A stretch of DNA of 64,000 nt from Cladopsammia gracilis (GCA_022457155.1 JAJGOT010000708.1:264624-328623), one strand, 5' to 3'; positions 46,401 through 55,475 are shown, numbered from the stretch's first letter. Program-made: numbers and translations. Notes: generated by a model not told the origin, from the letters alone.

Positions 46401-47323
46401 AATAAGGCTAAAAGAAGTGAACGAAAGAAATTAAATCGCCAAACGTGCAAGCAAGTTTGAACTCGCCATTTAAGCTTATTGTTGTTGTCAAAGCGGCAAA
46501 AACTTCAAACACAGGTACGCTTAAATAAAACTTGCTTTGTTTTTGTCGTAAAGTGTCTTTTATCGATAAAAATTAGGCTATGTTCTCTAGATGTACATAA
46601 CAGTCAAATGTATCTTTGACCGATTAGAAATTTATTTAACCACAGCGAGTTGAAAAGTTTTTCTTGTCAGTTTGCGAGAGAGTATTTTTACTTCGGGTAG
46701 TTTCAAGTCTGAGTGACTCTTAAAAAGTCTGAAAGCTTTCCCTATAATTTTGCCCGCTATGTTAAAAACAAGTAATCACATGTTCCCTCGTAAAATTAAG
46801 GATTAATGTCACTTGTGTTTTCAGAAGCTGTAGAAATTGCCCTCGTCGCTTTGCGACTCGGGCAATTTCTACAGCTTCTGAAAACACGCGTGATATTAAT
46901 CCTTAATTTTACTCGGGCCCATGCGATTACATATACTTATTCACAGTAGAACAAACTGTAACACTATTAATTCTCAATAAAAATGCAACGATAATCACCT
47001 ATATATTTTTTCTTTAGTTATTATAGTTAATTAAACCGCAAATAAATACTTCATTGTACTTCACCTGAAAAAGAAGGGGTGGTTGTATTTCCACTTCCAT
47101 AGTGAGGCCAACTGTGAAAAACATTGGGATCACTGAGAATATGAGCTGTTAGGGAAGCGGCCATTAAACTCGCAAACGGTCTCCAAGAATCTGTTTTCGA
47201 CTTTTTGCCATCTGCGTAGTCTGAAACCCCTTTTATGATAATCCACTCAACATCCAGGTCCTGTGCTGCTGCAAACACACCTAAAAATGAAGAGACAGGA
47301 GTAATAGTAGATGTAGTAGTACT

Positions 47324-47375
<52 letters not shown>

Positions 47376-47488
47376 CTGAGTAGCAGGAGTAGTTAGTACA
47401 GTATGGTAGCAGTAGGAGTAGTGTATATAGTAGTATATATGTATATAGTAATGATAGAAGTAGTAACCAGTAGAAGTGTAGAAGTGAC

Positions 47489-47541
<53 letters not shown>

Positions 47542-50500
47542 ATAATACATGTGTATTATTATGTATGCATTAGTACTAGTAGTAGCAGCAGCAGCAGCAG
47601 CAATAGCAGCAGCAGAAGAAGTAGCAGTAGTACCAGCAGTATTTGTTGGAATATTGCCGACGACCCTCGTTCCGATTCATTTGTTGTCCGCTTATTAAAG
47701 CATGTCTATTAATCATTAATTTTGAATTTAAAAAGCCAGTATTAACGTCATTAACACGCTGGAGATTACCTCTTCTCGCACTACATTCTACATTTTGACC
47801 AACTTTGCTGAAAGTATTAAACAAGTGTTCTGTGTGCTTTCCTAAAGGTTGTATGATTTACCAAGCTATAAAAAATTGAAATTCTCAAAGTACTTCCAAG
47901 TACTTTTTCCATGTTTTGAAACAAAAATAGTACCGTTGAAAAATCCTCTCGCAAGCCTCACTAAGTAAAGCCAATTTTATTTACACATTGTGTGATCTCT
48001 TGAGAGTTATGTTGACAGTTAAAAGTTAAAAATAATAATTAAAACTAAAATTTGCGTTTAAATGCTTTGTTTGGCAACAGATGCAGCCATTATAAAAAAA
48101 AAAAAAACTCAAAACACGACTCAAACGGAGAGTGATGAGTCTATATCATTACCTTCGCCTTCCATTTCGATGGCAATTCCGTCCGGGAATCGTTTGATGA
48201 GGTCATTGCGCCGTTCATTGCTATCAACCACCTCAGGGCCGCTCAGTAAGGCACCACGGTGTATCTTTACCTCCAGTTCTCCTGGGTCTTTCAATGGTGC
48301 TTTCCAACCAGCATTGACATTAAGTATAACCTTCGCAAGAAGGTTTCTCAACGGAACTCTAACGCCACGTTCTTCAATGCCATCCTGGGTGACTTTTGAA
48401 GGGGCATATGTGATCAGTTTCTCTGAAACCACCACGTCTCCGAGTTTGACTTTGTTGGTGTTTAAGCCCCCGCAGAAACCCACACAAAACACCGCTTTGG
48501 GCCCTAAGACTTTGACGGCGTCTCTAACAACACCCGAAGAACTCCCGGGACCAGAGGAACCCATATTGCACTTCATTACAGCAACCCTCGCTTTGCCTAT
48601 ATCTCCGAGGTACACATAGCCAAGGTCGATCCGGTAACTCTTGGAGAAACCTGGATTCATGTAGGCAAGACAGCCCAAAAACTCACATTCCTTTACCGTC
48701 AGTAATAGAAAGTCGATTGGAAATTGCCTATCATCCAATGGTACTGACTTTTCAGGAAGATTTTCATTTTTAGGCAGAGTAACATTGACCTCTGGTGGAC
48801 CACTGGCAGTTTTTAGAAACTTCGTTTCTGTGGAAAAAAAAAGAGTATTGACTGGTTAATTAACTTAACGAATAAAAACGCGTACGATTGTCAAATAAAA
48901 TAATCAATAAGCATTTTAATGCATGTGTATATCAACTCATAAATACATTAATAAATCAAGACATAAATTAACTTCGTTTTACGAGGTTGCAGGTTTGACC
49001 TGGAATACTTATAACAACATCTTTCCCAGGCTCTCTCTTGTTACCACCTCCCCTTACTACAAGTGGCGTATTAAAATAAATAGCGTTGACATCGGTCAAA
49101 GTCGAAGTTGGCAGGAAATTGATGTTTCAGTTTTTCCCTGCAAACACAACATGTAACGCACTTCGAACACGCTTGATTTATTTCAAATTACTGTTTATAA
49201 ATTTTACAGTATAAAAGCCGTTTTGTATCGACAACAGCTAAGGAAATATATCGAAACGTTCATTAAAAAAGTGGAAATCTTGTACCGTTTTCTTGCAGCA
49301 ACCCGTTCTGTGCATAAGTCACTAAACCTTGCTTGCCGCCATGTTTTGAACTCGGCGCCCCTTTTGAGCGCTATCGACCCAGTCTCGCTCCGCATCACAC
49401 ATCGCTCAAGAGCCAAGGGCGCGTTTCATCACTCATTTTTTTTCAGTACCCCGATAACCCGCAGCCCACTACGCGCTTAATCAAGATTTTCCCAGTGTTA
49501 TCTAGAAGAAATAATATAAAACTGAAGATCTTGAATGAGCTTTCACAGCTGTAATAAACGTTTAGAACATGTAGAAGTTCTGTAGTTGCCAATTCAAGTT
49601 GCTCAATTTTCCAAATAAAATACTGAGCTCACCGAGTAAGATTGTAACTAAAATACATGCAGTCAGGCAGACAGACAGAGCCAAATGAATGCATGACTTA
49701 TAACTGATATAAATATAGAAGTTTTGTAACATGTTAATTACCTGCGGATGACGATTCTTCGGCTTTTCGCTTTGCTGTAGTGGAAGGTGAATTTGCCGAA
49801 AGATCTGTGGAATGAAGTGAGAAAAGTCCAACAATGTGATTTGCAAAGCACGGAATGTATCAATTAATATGCTGTTTGGGAGACAGTTAATTAATGGAAG
49901 TCCATTGGTGGTTTAAATTACAGGCAGACATAATATGCCAGACCTATATCTTGAAAGTTATGTTTAGTTCCGTGTTCTACATACGTTATTTAGTCAAGCC
50001 CAACCTTTTTTGGTTGACTTTTATTGACCAAAACCATTCAATCACGGTTTATTTTAAGATCACTATTACCCCCTCCCTTAGTTAAAGTAACCAAAAACAG
50101 GTGATCCACTTACCAGCTTACTGACGTCAGCATATGACATAAAACAAAATAAATTTCTCTTGATGATAACAGTGTGTGTTTATCCGTTCCCGTCTTATTC
50201 CAATTTATTTAACCGTCAGCATTGAAGCACTACCCACCTGCAATCTGCGCAGTCATAGTGTCATGAGATTCCTTCAGGTTTGAAACTGGTTGATCTGGAA
50301 AAACAAAAGAAGAAGAAATAAAGTTTTGTATTTAGAAACTAGCTGGCTGCATTCATTTATAAGGGCAAAACCGAAAAACTCGATGCGAAGTGTCTAAAGG
50401 AACATCATTCCAAAGTAATGAGAAGGTGGCGGTCAGCAACAACACTTATGACATTTAGAGCCCTCCATTAAAGAAAACAAAAATAAAGCCCTCCACACGG

Positions 50501-52092
50501 TGAAGCATTGATTTGATGATTTCTTCAATTAAACATTTTATATAGATGAAATGGTGAAATATGATTAGACAGTAACTGACCATCGCATGCTGAGAAAAAG
50601 GGTGGACAAGGGTTAGCTCAGGTGTAAACTTGTCGTGCAATAGATAAGCTCGCCTAAACTTATTACTTCAGTTTCGATTGATTTTCTACGTGTTGCTTTA
50701 TTTCTTGCATTCTTAGTTGGATTCATCTATTTTTTCCTTGTTTTGAACATTAATTAGCATTATTCAGTATATTTTAAAACACTAAGTCGTCAGAGACGTA
50801 CAGAGCCAAAAATTGGGAAAACTGAACCGTTTATCTGGGTGGTATTATGTCATTTTAATTTCAAAACTATATAGGTGTTTCAGTAACATGATTGTTACAA
50901 AAACAGAAAAAGGCATACCATTGCGAATGGCCCTCATCTTTTCAAGAATGCCTCTGGATTGCTTTTTCCAGTCGTACTTCTTGGCATAGTTCTCGAGAAG
51001 AGTAGATGATTCTTGTAGACGAACTTCTCTATCTTTTCCCCAGACCTTATCAATTGCGTCAGCCCACACGTCAGCATCTTCAGAGGAAATTACACATCCC
51101 GAACCAAAAGGAACTTTTCTCAGGGCTTCTCCAAAACCCGAATTGGCACCGACGAGAACAGGCAGTCCTGCTGACAGGGCTTCCAGTGCGGCAAGTCCGA
51201 AACCCTCGGTTCTCGATGGCATGATGACCAGATCCACCCCCGAGAACTGCTTTTTTAAATCTTCCCGGACCTCTTTATAAGCCCTCACTCTTAGTCGATT
51301 TGGAGGTAGACTGCATTCCTTTAAACGAACTGCTACTTCTTCTTGTTTCTTGTTCGGTGCGCCAACAAAGACGAGATGTGCATAATTAAGCTTAGCTACG
51401 GCCTTGGCTGCAATGTCAAATCCTTTCAAATGAAAATCTTCAGCATCGCCCCGACCAAACGCTAAAACTCGACACTTCTCTCCTTCTTGCATGCTCTGCA
51501 CTACGTCAGAAAACTCGCTGAAAATACCTGGTGTAAGGAGAAAAACCTCTTGGTCTTTCTTGCAAAATCGAAGGTAAGAACGATAAGCCTCTGCCAGCTT
51601 CGGCCCCACTGCCACAACAAAGTCAGCCATAGCACAGAGTTCCACTTCCGCTTGATGCTTCTTTTCCCCCTTGGATACTGCATCTGAGTAATTTTTGGAC
51701 ATTCCCAGCTCCTCTGGGTCGGTATGTACGAATTGTATCCACTTACACTGACGATTTCGTTTTATTAATTGTGCTGGACGACCAAGCACTACACCATGTC
51801 CTATTATAAAATCGATTTGGAGGTCGTCTGGTGGCGAGCAAAGCCAGTCGATTTCATCAAAACCGGGCATTTTTGTTGCCTGAACCAGAGTGATGTTGTT
51901 GTTTCGAGCCTCGTCCTTTTCGTCCTGGTCGCATCGTGGAAGAAAGATAGAAACCTGCACTTCAGGATGTTTAGCTAATTGTATGGCTAGCTCTCTGTTC
52001 AAAGTGGACAATCCACCATACTTTGATCCCCACTCCGAAGCCAGTAGCACTACTCTCATTTTAGCGGATGATGCCATTGTACCTGGATGCAG
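40177..52092 (-). CDS. GT4 glycosyltransferase - PNP/UDP phosphorylase - Death domain fusion protein
   Basis: Coding exons on minus: 52077-50919 (with 15 bases of 5' UTR to 52092), 50294-50238, 49804-49742, 48827-48153, 47280-47065, 40463-40177. All five coding introns are phase 1 with GT-AG borders, and the total is exactly 819 codons (818 residues). Residues 1-386 form a GT-B glycosyltransferase of the GT4 type, about 387-426 a Ser/Thr-rich linker, about 440-715 a nucleoside phosphorylase-like domain, and about 735-812 a Death domain. No signal peptide or membrane segment is seen, so it should be cytoplasmic. PNP-type and Death domains are known in immune effectors; the combined function, probably pathogen-triggered cell death or metabolite depletion, is inferred. 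No in-frame damage is seen. Confidence 0.85.
40464..43358. other. Last intron, distal part
   Basis: Contains a C17 run (40920-40936), a two-copy 20-bp repeat ATCTGTAGTTTTGATCATTT (41903-41942), a short TA run (42656-42673) and GC palindromes such as GCGGCCTTCGGCCGC (42736-42750). No exon is supported here. Confidence 0.45.
43359..43445 (-). CDS. Candidate optional exon with in-frame stop
   Basis: An 87-bp segment has a good acceptor (TTTTCCTAATACAG), a good donor (GAG|GTAACG) and symmetric phase 1 borders like its neighbours. It reads NNVEQRRVEQAARASPSTSL, a stop (TAA), then DPVARGR. If included it would end the protein before the Death domain. It may be an alternative 'poison' exon, a decayed exon or a chance match. 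Confidence 0.35.
44476..45195. mobile_element. 720-bp foldback MITE rich in CAGCCCGGGCTG
   Basis: GGGCCGATTACATG at the left end and CATGTAATCGGCGCC at the right are inverted. The two halves are broadly inverted copies: GGCGTCGAAGATTCGACTGCGC at about 44622 against GCGCAGTCGAATCTTCGACGCC at about 44994. TTTCAGCCCGGGCTGAAATT-type palindromes recur roughly ten times. It lies in the last intron of the GT4-PNP-Death gene. Confidence 0.85.
45922..46763. mobile_element. Possible TIR element with repeated CCAAT-type boxes
   Basis: ATAGAGGGCAAAATTA near 45922 is inverted as TAATTTTGCCCGCTAT near 46745. Inside the left end, GATTGGCTGA, GATTGGTCGAG and GATTGGTTGAG give three inverted CCAAT boxes within 100 bp. 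No coding capacity. Confidence 0.4.
46785..46917. repeat. Long near-perfect hairpin
   Basis: 46790-46842 and 46860-46912 are inverted copies (core TTTCAGAAGCTGTAGAAATT) with few mismatches, and the loop itself pairs (GTCGC TTT GCGAC). It lies 150 bp downstream of the PNP exon 2 donor. The length suits a foldback MITE; transcripts of the intron would form a 60-bp duplex. Confidence 0.9.
47065..47280 (-). CDS. GT4-PNP-Death gene: PNP domain, C-terminal exon
   Basis: Acceptor TTCATTTTTAG, donor GTGAAG, phases 1 and 1. Reads VFAAAQDLDVEWIIIKGVSD with the family's 'kGisDyad' catalytic Asp, then SWRPFASLMAASLTAHILSD, the closing helix. A Ser/Thr-rich tail (GSGNTTTPSFS) leads to the Death exon. Confidence 0.88.
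47301..47640. repeat. (AGT)n / (AGC)n trinucleotide repeat tract
   Basis: Interrupted runs of GTA/AGT and CAG units (AGCAGCAGCAG at about 47324 and 47584; GTAGTAGTAG at 47344-47374 and 47490-47540) in the intron, 20 bp upstream of the second PNP exon. Confidence 0.95.
48153..48827 (-). CDS. GT4-PNP-Death gene: PNP/UDP phosphorylase-like domain, main exon
   Basis: Acceptor TTTTTCCACAG, donor GTAATG, phases 1 and 1. After a linker it reads FPIDFLLLTVKECEFLG, VAVMKCNMGSSGPGSSSG, GPKAVFCVGFCGGLN, LGDVVVSEKLITY and FPDGIAIEMEGEG. These match the PNP_UDP superfamily: the Gly-rich core, the 'GD' strand and the Met-Glu that contacts the nucleoside ribose. With the next exon's Asp the site looks complete. 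Known members cleave N-glycosidic bonds of nucleosides, and some immune versions cleave ATP; substrate here is unknown. Confidence 0.88.
49742..49804 (-). CDS. GT4-PNP-Death gene: linker exon 2
   Basis: 63 bp, acceptor TTCATTCCACAG, donor GTAATT, phases 1 and 1. Encodes DLSANSPSTTAKRKAEESSS A: a flexible Ser/Thr linker with a short basic KRK patch. Confidence 0.75.
50238..50294 (-). CDS. GT4-PNP-Death gene: linker exon 1
   Basis: 57 bp, acceptor TTTGTTTTTCCAG, donor GTGGGT, phases 1 and 1. Encodes DQPVSNLKESHDTMTAQIA. Confidence 0.75.
50919..52077 (-). CDS. GT4-PNP-Death gene: GT4 glycosyltransferase exon
   Basis: Starts at ATG 52077 (MASSAKMRVVLLASEWGSKY), 15 bases after the acceptor at 52093. 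GT-B features: an N-terminal GGLSTLNRELA loop (about residues 21-31), FVHTDPEEL in the N domain, VLAFGRG and HLKGFDIAAKAVAKL, then VIMPSRTEGFGLAALEALSAG (about 284-304) with the E-x7-E signature (E291 and E299) that contacts the sugar nucleotide. Length (about 385 residues) is normal for a complete GT4 enzyme, and it lies in one exon. GT4 enzymes transfer sugars with retention. Donor and acceptor cannot be told. Donor splice site GTATGC at 50918. Confidence 0.9.
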
Positions 52093-52434
52093 CTGAAAAT
52101 TAAAAACACTCTTTAATAAGAGAACATTGCAAACAAAAGTTAAGAGCAACTTCAGAAGTTCTGTACCATGTTTATTCTATCACTAAGCCGGGATAGTGCT
52201 AAAGCCAGTTTCTACAATCTTGGATTGAAATCCTTGAGAGAGTTTAATTGAAGAACTCACAGTTTTGTCATTGTTTAATATAAACATTGTACATAAATAC
52301 TACGACGCTTTGTCTTCTCCACCGTCCGCCTTCTAAGTGTTATTTGGCAAATGAAGAGCAGATGACTTGCACTATACAAAAACAAGGGAATTTTTTTGCA
52401 ATGTCTTTGTCTTGTTAATTATTTGTTGTCAGAC

Positions 52435-52490
52435 CATCAACAACAACAACATTCTTTATTTATGCACGATATAAGTTAAAGCAAAAGTCA
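52435..52490 (-). mobile_element. LINE 3'-tail fragment
   Basis: On minus, CATAAATAAAGAATGTTGTTGTTGTTG ends in GTT units like the LINE inserted at 14450. Only the tail remains; it lies in the 5' UTR intron of the GT4-PNP-Death gene. Confidence 0.45.
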
Positions 52491-52737
52491 TTCATGTTAT
52501 CATGAGCTATAGGACAACTGCCTTTCGAATTATCGAAAAAAGAAAGCTTACATTGCTCATATTAAGTAGTCTTGTTTCTTTGCTGGTTGTTTCTCTCTAT
52601 ATATATTTCGTGGACATAGCCGGATTGCAAAACACTCCATTCGATTCATAAATTGTGCCAGCATTCGTAAAGTCGTGGTAACCAAGCGTTTTTTTCGAAT
52701 CCGAGGCGCGGGCGCGGAAGTGCGAGTTTTATCTTAC

Positions 52738-52800
52738 CAGAGATAAGTAATACTTTATTTAGTCGAAATAAACTTTTCCTATAGCCCATGGTCGTCAGAC
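52738..52800 (-). promoter_or_regulatory. Candidate 5' UTR exon with upstream ORF
   Basis: A donor CTCTG|GTAAGA at 52738 on minus could splice to the acceptor at 52093. The exon contains ATG at 52789 in a strong context (ACCATGG). If spliced it opens a 28-codon uORF that overlaps the main start out of frame. The transcription start is not determined. Confidence 0.35.
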
Positions 52801-52929
52801 AAAGCTGTCCTGCGAATATCCAGTAGCACTGGTTGGTTGGTTGGTTACTTGTTAACGTTAGTTATCTCACGACGTCGAAAATACTAAACCTCGCAGTCTT
52901 ACAGTTTCACCGCTCACATAGCGATCATT

Positions 52930-53050
52930 TTTCCAATTATTTAAAGGGACACTGTCCTCTTTCTAAGACGGACACCGTCGGGACCGGCCCCAGCTGTCCG
53001 TCTTAGAGAGGTGACCGATTTATAGAGAGTCGAGGAAACGTGACACCAGT
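52930..53050. repeat. Short hairpin repeat (GGACA...TGTCC)
   Basis: CTCTTTCTAAGACGGACA and TGTCCGTCTTAGAGAG are inverted around about 25 bp. It resembles short interspersed repeats of many invertebrate genomes. Confidence 0.6.
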
Positions 53051-53104
53051 AATTCTGAGATAATAAAACTGAACCTATGCACCATGAATACGTCTATTTT
53101 AAGT

Positions 53105-53215
53105 CTTTTTTTAAGTAGTTTACGTAAGGTGGCTCCGTTGTTGTTTCGAGCGCACTCGTCTATGACAAACTTTGGCTCTAAAGCGATGCCTATAGAACTT
53201 TGCGAAAGCTTACGG
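53105..53215. repeat. Inverted repeat flanking the Penelope nest, left copy
   Basis: GGCTCCGTTGTTGTTTCGAG, GCACTCGTCTATGACAAACTTT and GGCTCTAAAGCGAT are found inverted in the same order at 55378-55475, on the other side of the Penelope element. Confidence 0.8.
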
Positions 53216-53700
53216 GCCATCAAAATTTAGCCCTAAAATTCTCTTGAAATTGTAAACACGTGGTGCTCTTTAACAAAGCAATCCACGAACCCAAATGTCT
53301 GGGAGAAGCCTTCCTAATGCTTGCTAAATCTGAATTCTAAGCCGATTGCAAATCGTGCGAACCGTTAAAAAATATTCGCTAGTTCTGTAAATACTATAAA
53401 ATGATCCAAAACCTTCTCAAATTTTCGAAATTTACCCAGTAGTTTGGTGTCAGAGCTTTGTTTATGAATACGAAATGAAGAATTCGCACCTTGATGAGGG
53501 GAGCCAACATAATATGCGCACCACCTACCCCGGGAGGAGAGGGAGCATGTACGCTTCATGGGTTGCAATGATTTTATATGCGGGGACTACACTGACTATA
53601 CATGTTCATTTAAGCTCGACTATCAATAAAAATATTTTTCCAGTTAAATCGAAACTAACTGCTAAATAATAGCTAACAAATGAAACGAAAGGCTGATCGT

Positions 53701-53788
<88 letters not shown>
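53701..53788. repeat. (CA)n microsatellite
   Basis: About 42 CA units. Any coding frame through it is low-complexity and not real. Confidence 0.97.
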
Positions 53789-53790
<2 letters not shown>

Positions 53791-53796
53791 ATATAA

Positions 53797-53838
53797 AGCG
53801 GTTAATTTCGAACACCACGGCCGTTCTTCATCAGGGTA
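53797..53838 (-). ncRNA. Hammerhead-ribozyme-like motif of the Penelope element
   Basis: On minus: CTGATGA, A, GAAC, a 9-base loop, GTTC, GAAA. Both conserved core strands and a perfect four-pair stem II are present. Flanking GGTTA and TAACC can pair as a further stem, but a proper stem I is not visible. Hammerheads are known in Penelope element ends and may process element RNA. Activity is uncertain. Confidence 0.5.
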
Positions 53839-53879
53839 TAACCGTACTAAAGGAAAAACGTTACAAATATAAATTTAAA

Positions 53880-54548
53880 GCTGTAAGAACACAGAGCCAA
53901 TCAAGTTCCAGAATGGCGACATCATCAAAGAAACCAAGGATTTTACCTATTTAGGAGCAGTTGTAAGCACAGAGAGAGGTTGTGATAAAGATATGGATAG
54001 TAGGTTGAGTAAGGCCAAAGCAGCGTTTAGAAAGCTTAGGAGAATATGGAGCTCGAAACAGTACAACAGGAGAACCAAAGTCAGGCTATTTAACACCCTA
54101 GTCAAACCAGTCCTGCTATATGGAAGTGAGACATGGAAGACCAATGTCCAAGACAACAGAAAACTTGATTCCTTCCAGTACCAGTGCCTTAAAAGAAGCT
54201 TGGGCATATTCTGGCCATATATAGTATCTATCGACGAGCTTAATGAAAGAACAGGGTGTATGAGGATGAGCATGGAAGTTAGGAAAAGGAGATGGAAGTT
54301 TTTGGGGCATGTTCTTAGAATGCCCAGAGAACATCACTGCGCCACGGCGCTTTCCTGGACACCTATGGTCAAAAGGAAAGTCGGTCGCCCCAAAACAACC
54401 TGGCGCCGAACTGTGGAAAAATAGAGAGCAACGGAAGGCTGGAAGTCTTGGGAGGAAGTATTAACCCTGGCCAAGGACAGAGATAAGTGGAAAAAGTGCT
54501 GTGCGGCCTTATGCGCAACCGAGCGCGAAGAAGGAAGGTAAGGTAAGG
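53880..54548 (+). mobile_element. RTE-type LINE 3' end with 12-bp target duplication
   Basis: A 5'-truncated insertion into the Penelope 3' region. TATAAATTTAAA flanks it at 53868-53879 and 54549-54560. The coding part reads FTYLGAVVSTERG, then LFNTLVKPVLLYGSETWK, FQYQCLKRSLGI, RKRRWKFLGHVLRMP and KRKVGRPKTTWRRTVEK, a typical RTE-like C-terminal region after RT. The 3' end has a short AAGGT repeat. Confidence 0.85.
53993..54424 (+). pseudogene. RTE LINE RT C-terminal fragment
   Basis: 143 in-frame codons with the LLYGSETW block and GRPKTTW near the end. A stop (TAG) interrupts the frame, and related coding (RATEGWKSWEEVL, AKDRDKWKKC) continues after it. Catalytic motifs are absent. Confidence 0.8.
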
Positions 54549-54661
54549 TATAAATTTAAAACATGCGAAGGATATGAAATTACATATGACATGATGAAGC
54601 GATAAAAAAAGGACGCTAAAATTTACACGAATATTAAGATTCGTGGCGTCTGTTTAACCCT

Positions 54662-54970
54662 TTAGGTTGATTCAAGTGTTTGACCTAGATCGATAAGATG
54701 AGCTTCTTTAGCTTCAAGCACATCGTCACGGTTGGAGTTAATAAGGTCAAGCGGGATAAGGTGCATCTCAGAAGCAGAATGAGAAGGTGAAAGGAAATGT
54801 TCTGATACTGCAGTTAGTCTGACTAGAAATGTTGGGATGTACTTGTTTGTCGACTTGTCCACAGTGTTCGTTGAAGCGGTCTTTGAGTTGTCGTGTAGTC
54901 TCTCCAATGTACCGTTTGTTGCATCGTTTGCATTGTACCATGTATATAACGTTTCTAGAATTACAGTCAA
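54662..54970 (-). pseudogene. Penelope GIY-YIG endonuclease domain
   Basis: NVIYMVQCKRCNKRYIGETT and LKDRFNEH give the GIY-YIG signature (VIY...YIG), the conserved Arg and a following His. The rest (HLIDLGQTLES at the C terminus) is in a second frame after a shift near 54830. The nuclease nicks target DNA for primed reverse transcription. Confidence 0.85.
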
Positions 54971-54971
54971 T

Positions 54972-55160
54972 GTTCAAGTTCAAGTTCAAGATCAAGTTCA
55001 TTTTATTCACACTTATTCAATTACAATATACCAACATTAAGGAAATAAAAAAAAAGTAAGAACAGAGCTAACTAGACATTGAATTAAACATAACAAAAGA
55101 AGAGTGTGTAGTAGCCAAAGGAGCCAAGCTTTCGAGTTGGCTACTACCACAGAGCAGTTG
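54972..55160 (-). mobile_element. L2-like LINE 3' end inserted in the Penelope element
   Basis: On minus it starts with GGTAGTAGCCAACTCGAAAG, contains AATAAAATGAAC and ends in CTTGAA repeats. It separates the Penelope linker domain from its endonuclease. Confidence 0.65.
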
Positions 55161-55174
55161 CAAGTGGGTGGAGA

Positions 55175-55369
55175 TTATACAATACTTTTAATACTTTTAA
55201 TGTGGTGGTTAATGGTCCTTGTGTCCACTGTTGAGGGAAATGTATAATCTGTTTGTCCGTCATTGATGTATTTACATGTAGTGCAGCGTTTATGGCCGCA
55301 ACGAAAGGAGCTAGGCGGTTGTTGTTGTTTGTTTTTTAGGCGGTTGTTAATAGCTGTTAGCTTTTGCAA
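55175..55369 (-). pseudogene. Penelope linker domain with Cys/His motif
   Basis: PPSSFRCGHKRCTTCKYI then DYTFPSTVD: the Cys-rich linker that lies between RT and GIY-YIG in Penelope proteins. Truncated by the L2 insertion. Confidence 0.75.
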
Positions 55370-55377
55370 AGTTTTAA

Positions 55378-55475
55378 AGGTATCGCTTTAGAGCCGAAAA
55401 CGTTATAACCTAAAGTTTGTCATAGACGAGTGCGCCGCCCGAAATAACAACGGAGCCAACTTAAGCAAAACCTAC
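55378..55475. repeat. Inverted repeat flanking the Penelope nest, right copy
   Basis: Inverted match of 53105-53215. Confidence 0.8.

Larger units (their letters stand above)
53797..55370 (-). mobile_element. Penelope-like retroelement 3' part with nested insertions
   Basis: On minus: a linker domain with Cys/His pairs (55369-55175), a GIY-YIG endonuclease (about 54970-54662) and a hammerhead-like motif (53838-53797). A GIY-YIG nuclease with this Cys-rich lead is diagnostic of Penelope-like elements. The RT is missing, so the copy is 5'-truncated. An L2-type LINE end (54972-55160) and an RTE LINE end (53880-54548) are inserted in it. Confidence 0.85.

Noticed and set aside
47576..47824. Minus-strand open frame with a long Cys-rich tail
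   Set aside because: The Cys run comes from the AGC/AGT repeat tract, there are no motifs, and it lies within an intron of a supported gene on the same strand.
48062..48619. 185-codon plus-strand open frame
   Set aside because: Antisense shadow of the PNP exon, which has motifs and fitting splice sites.
53606..53818. Open frame of repeated Cys-Val on the minus strand
   Set aside because: It is the translation of the (CA)n microsatellite.
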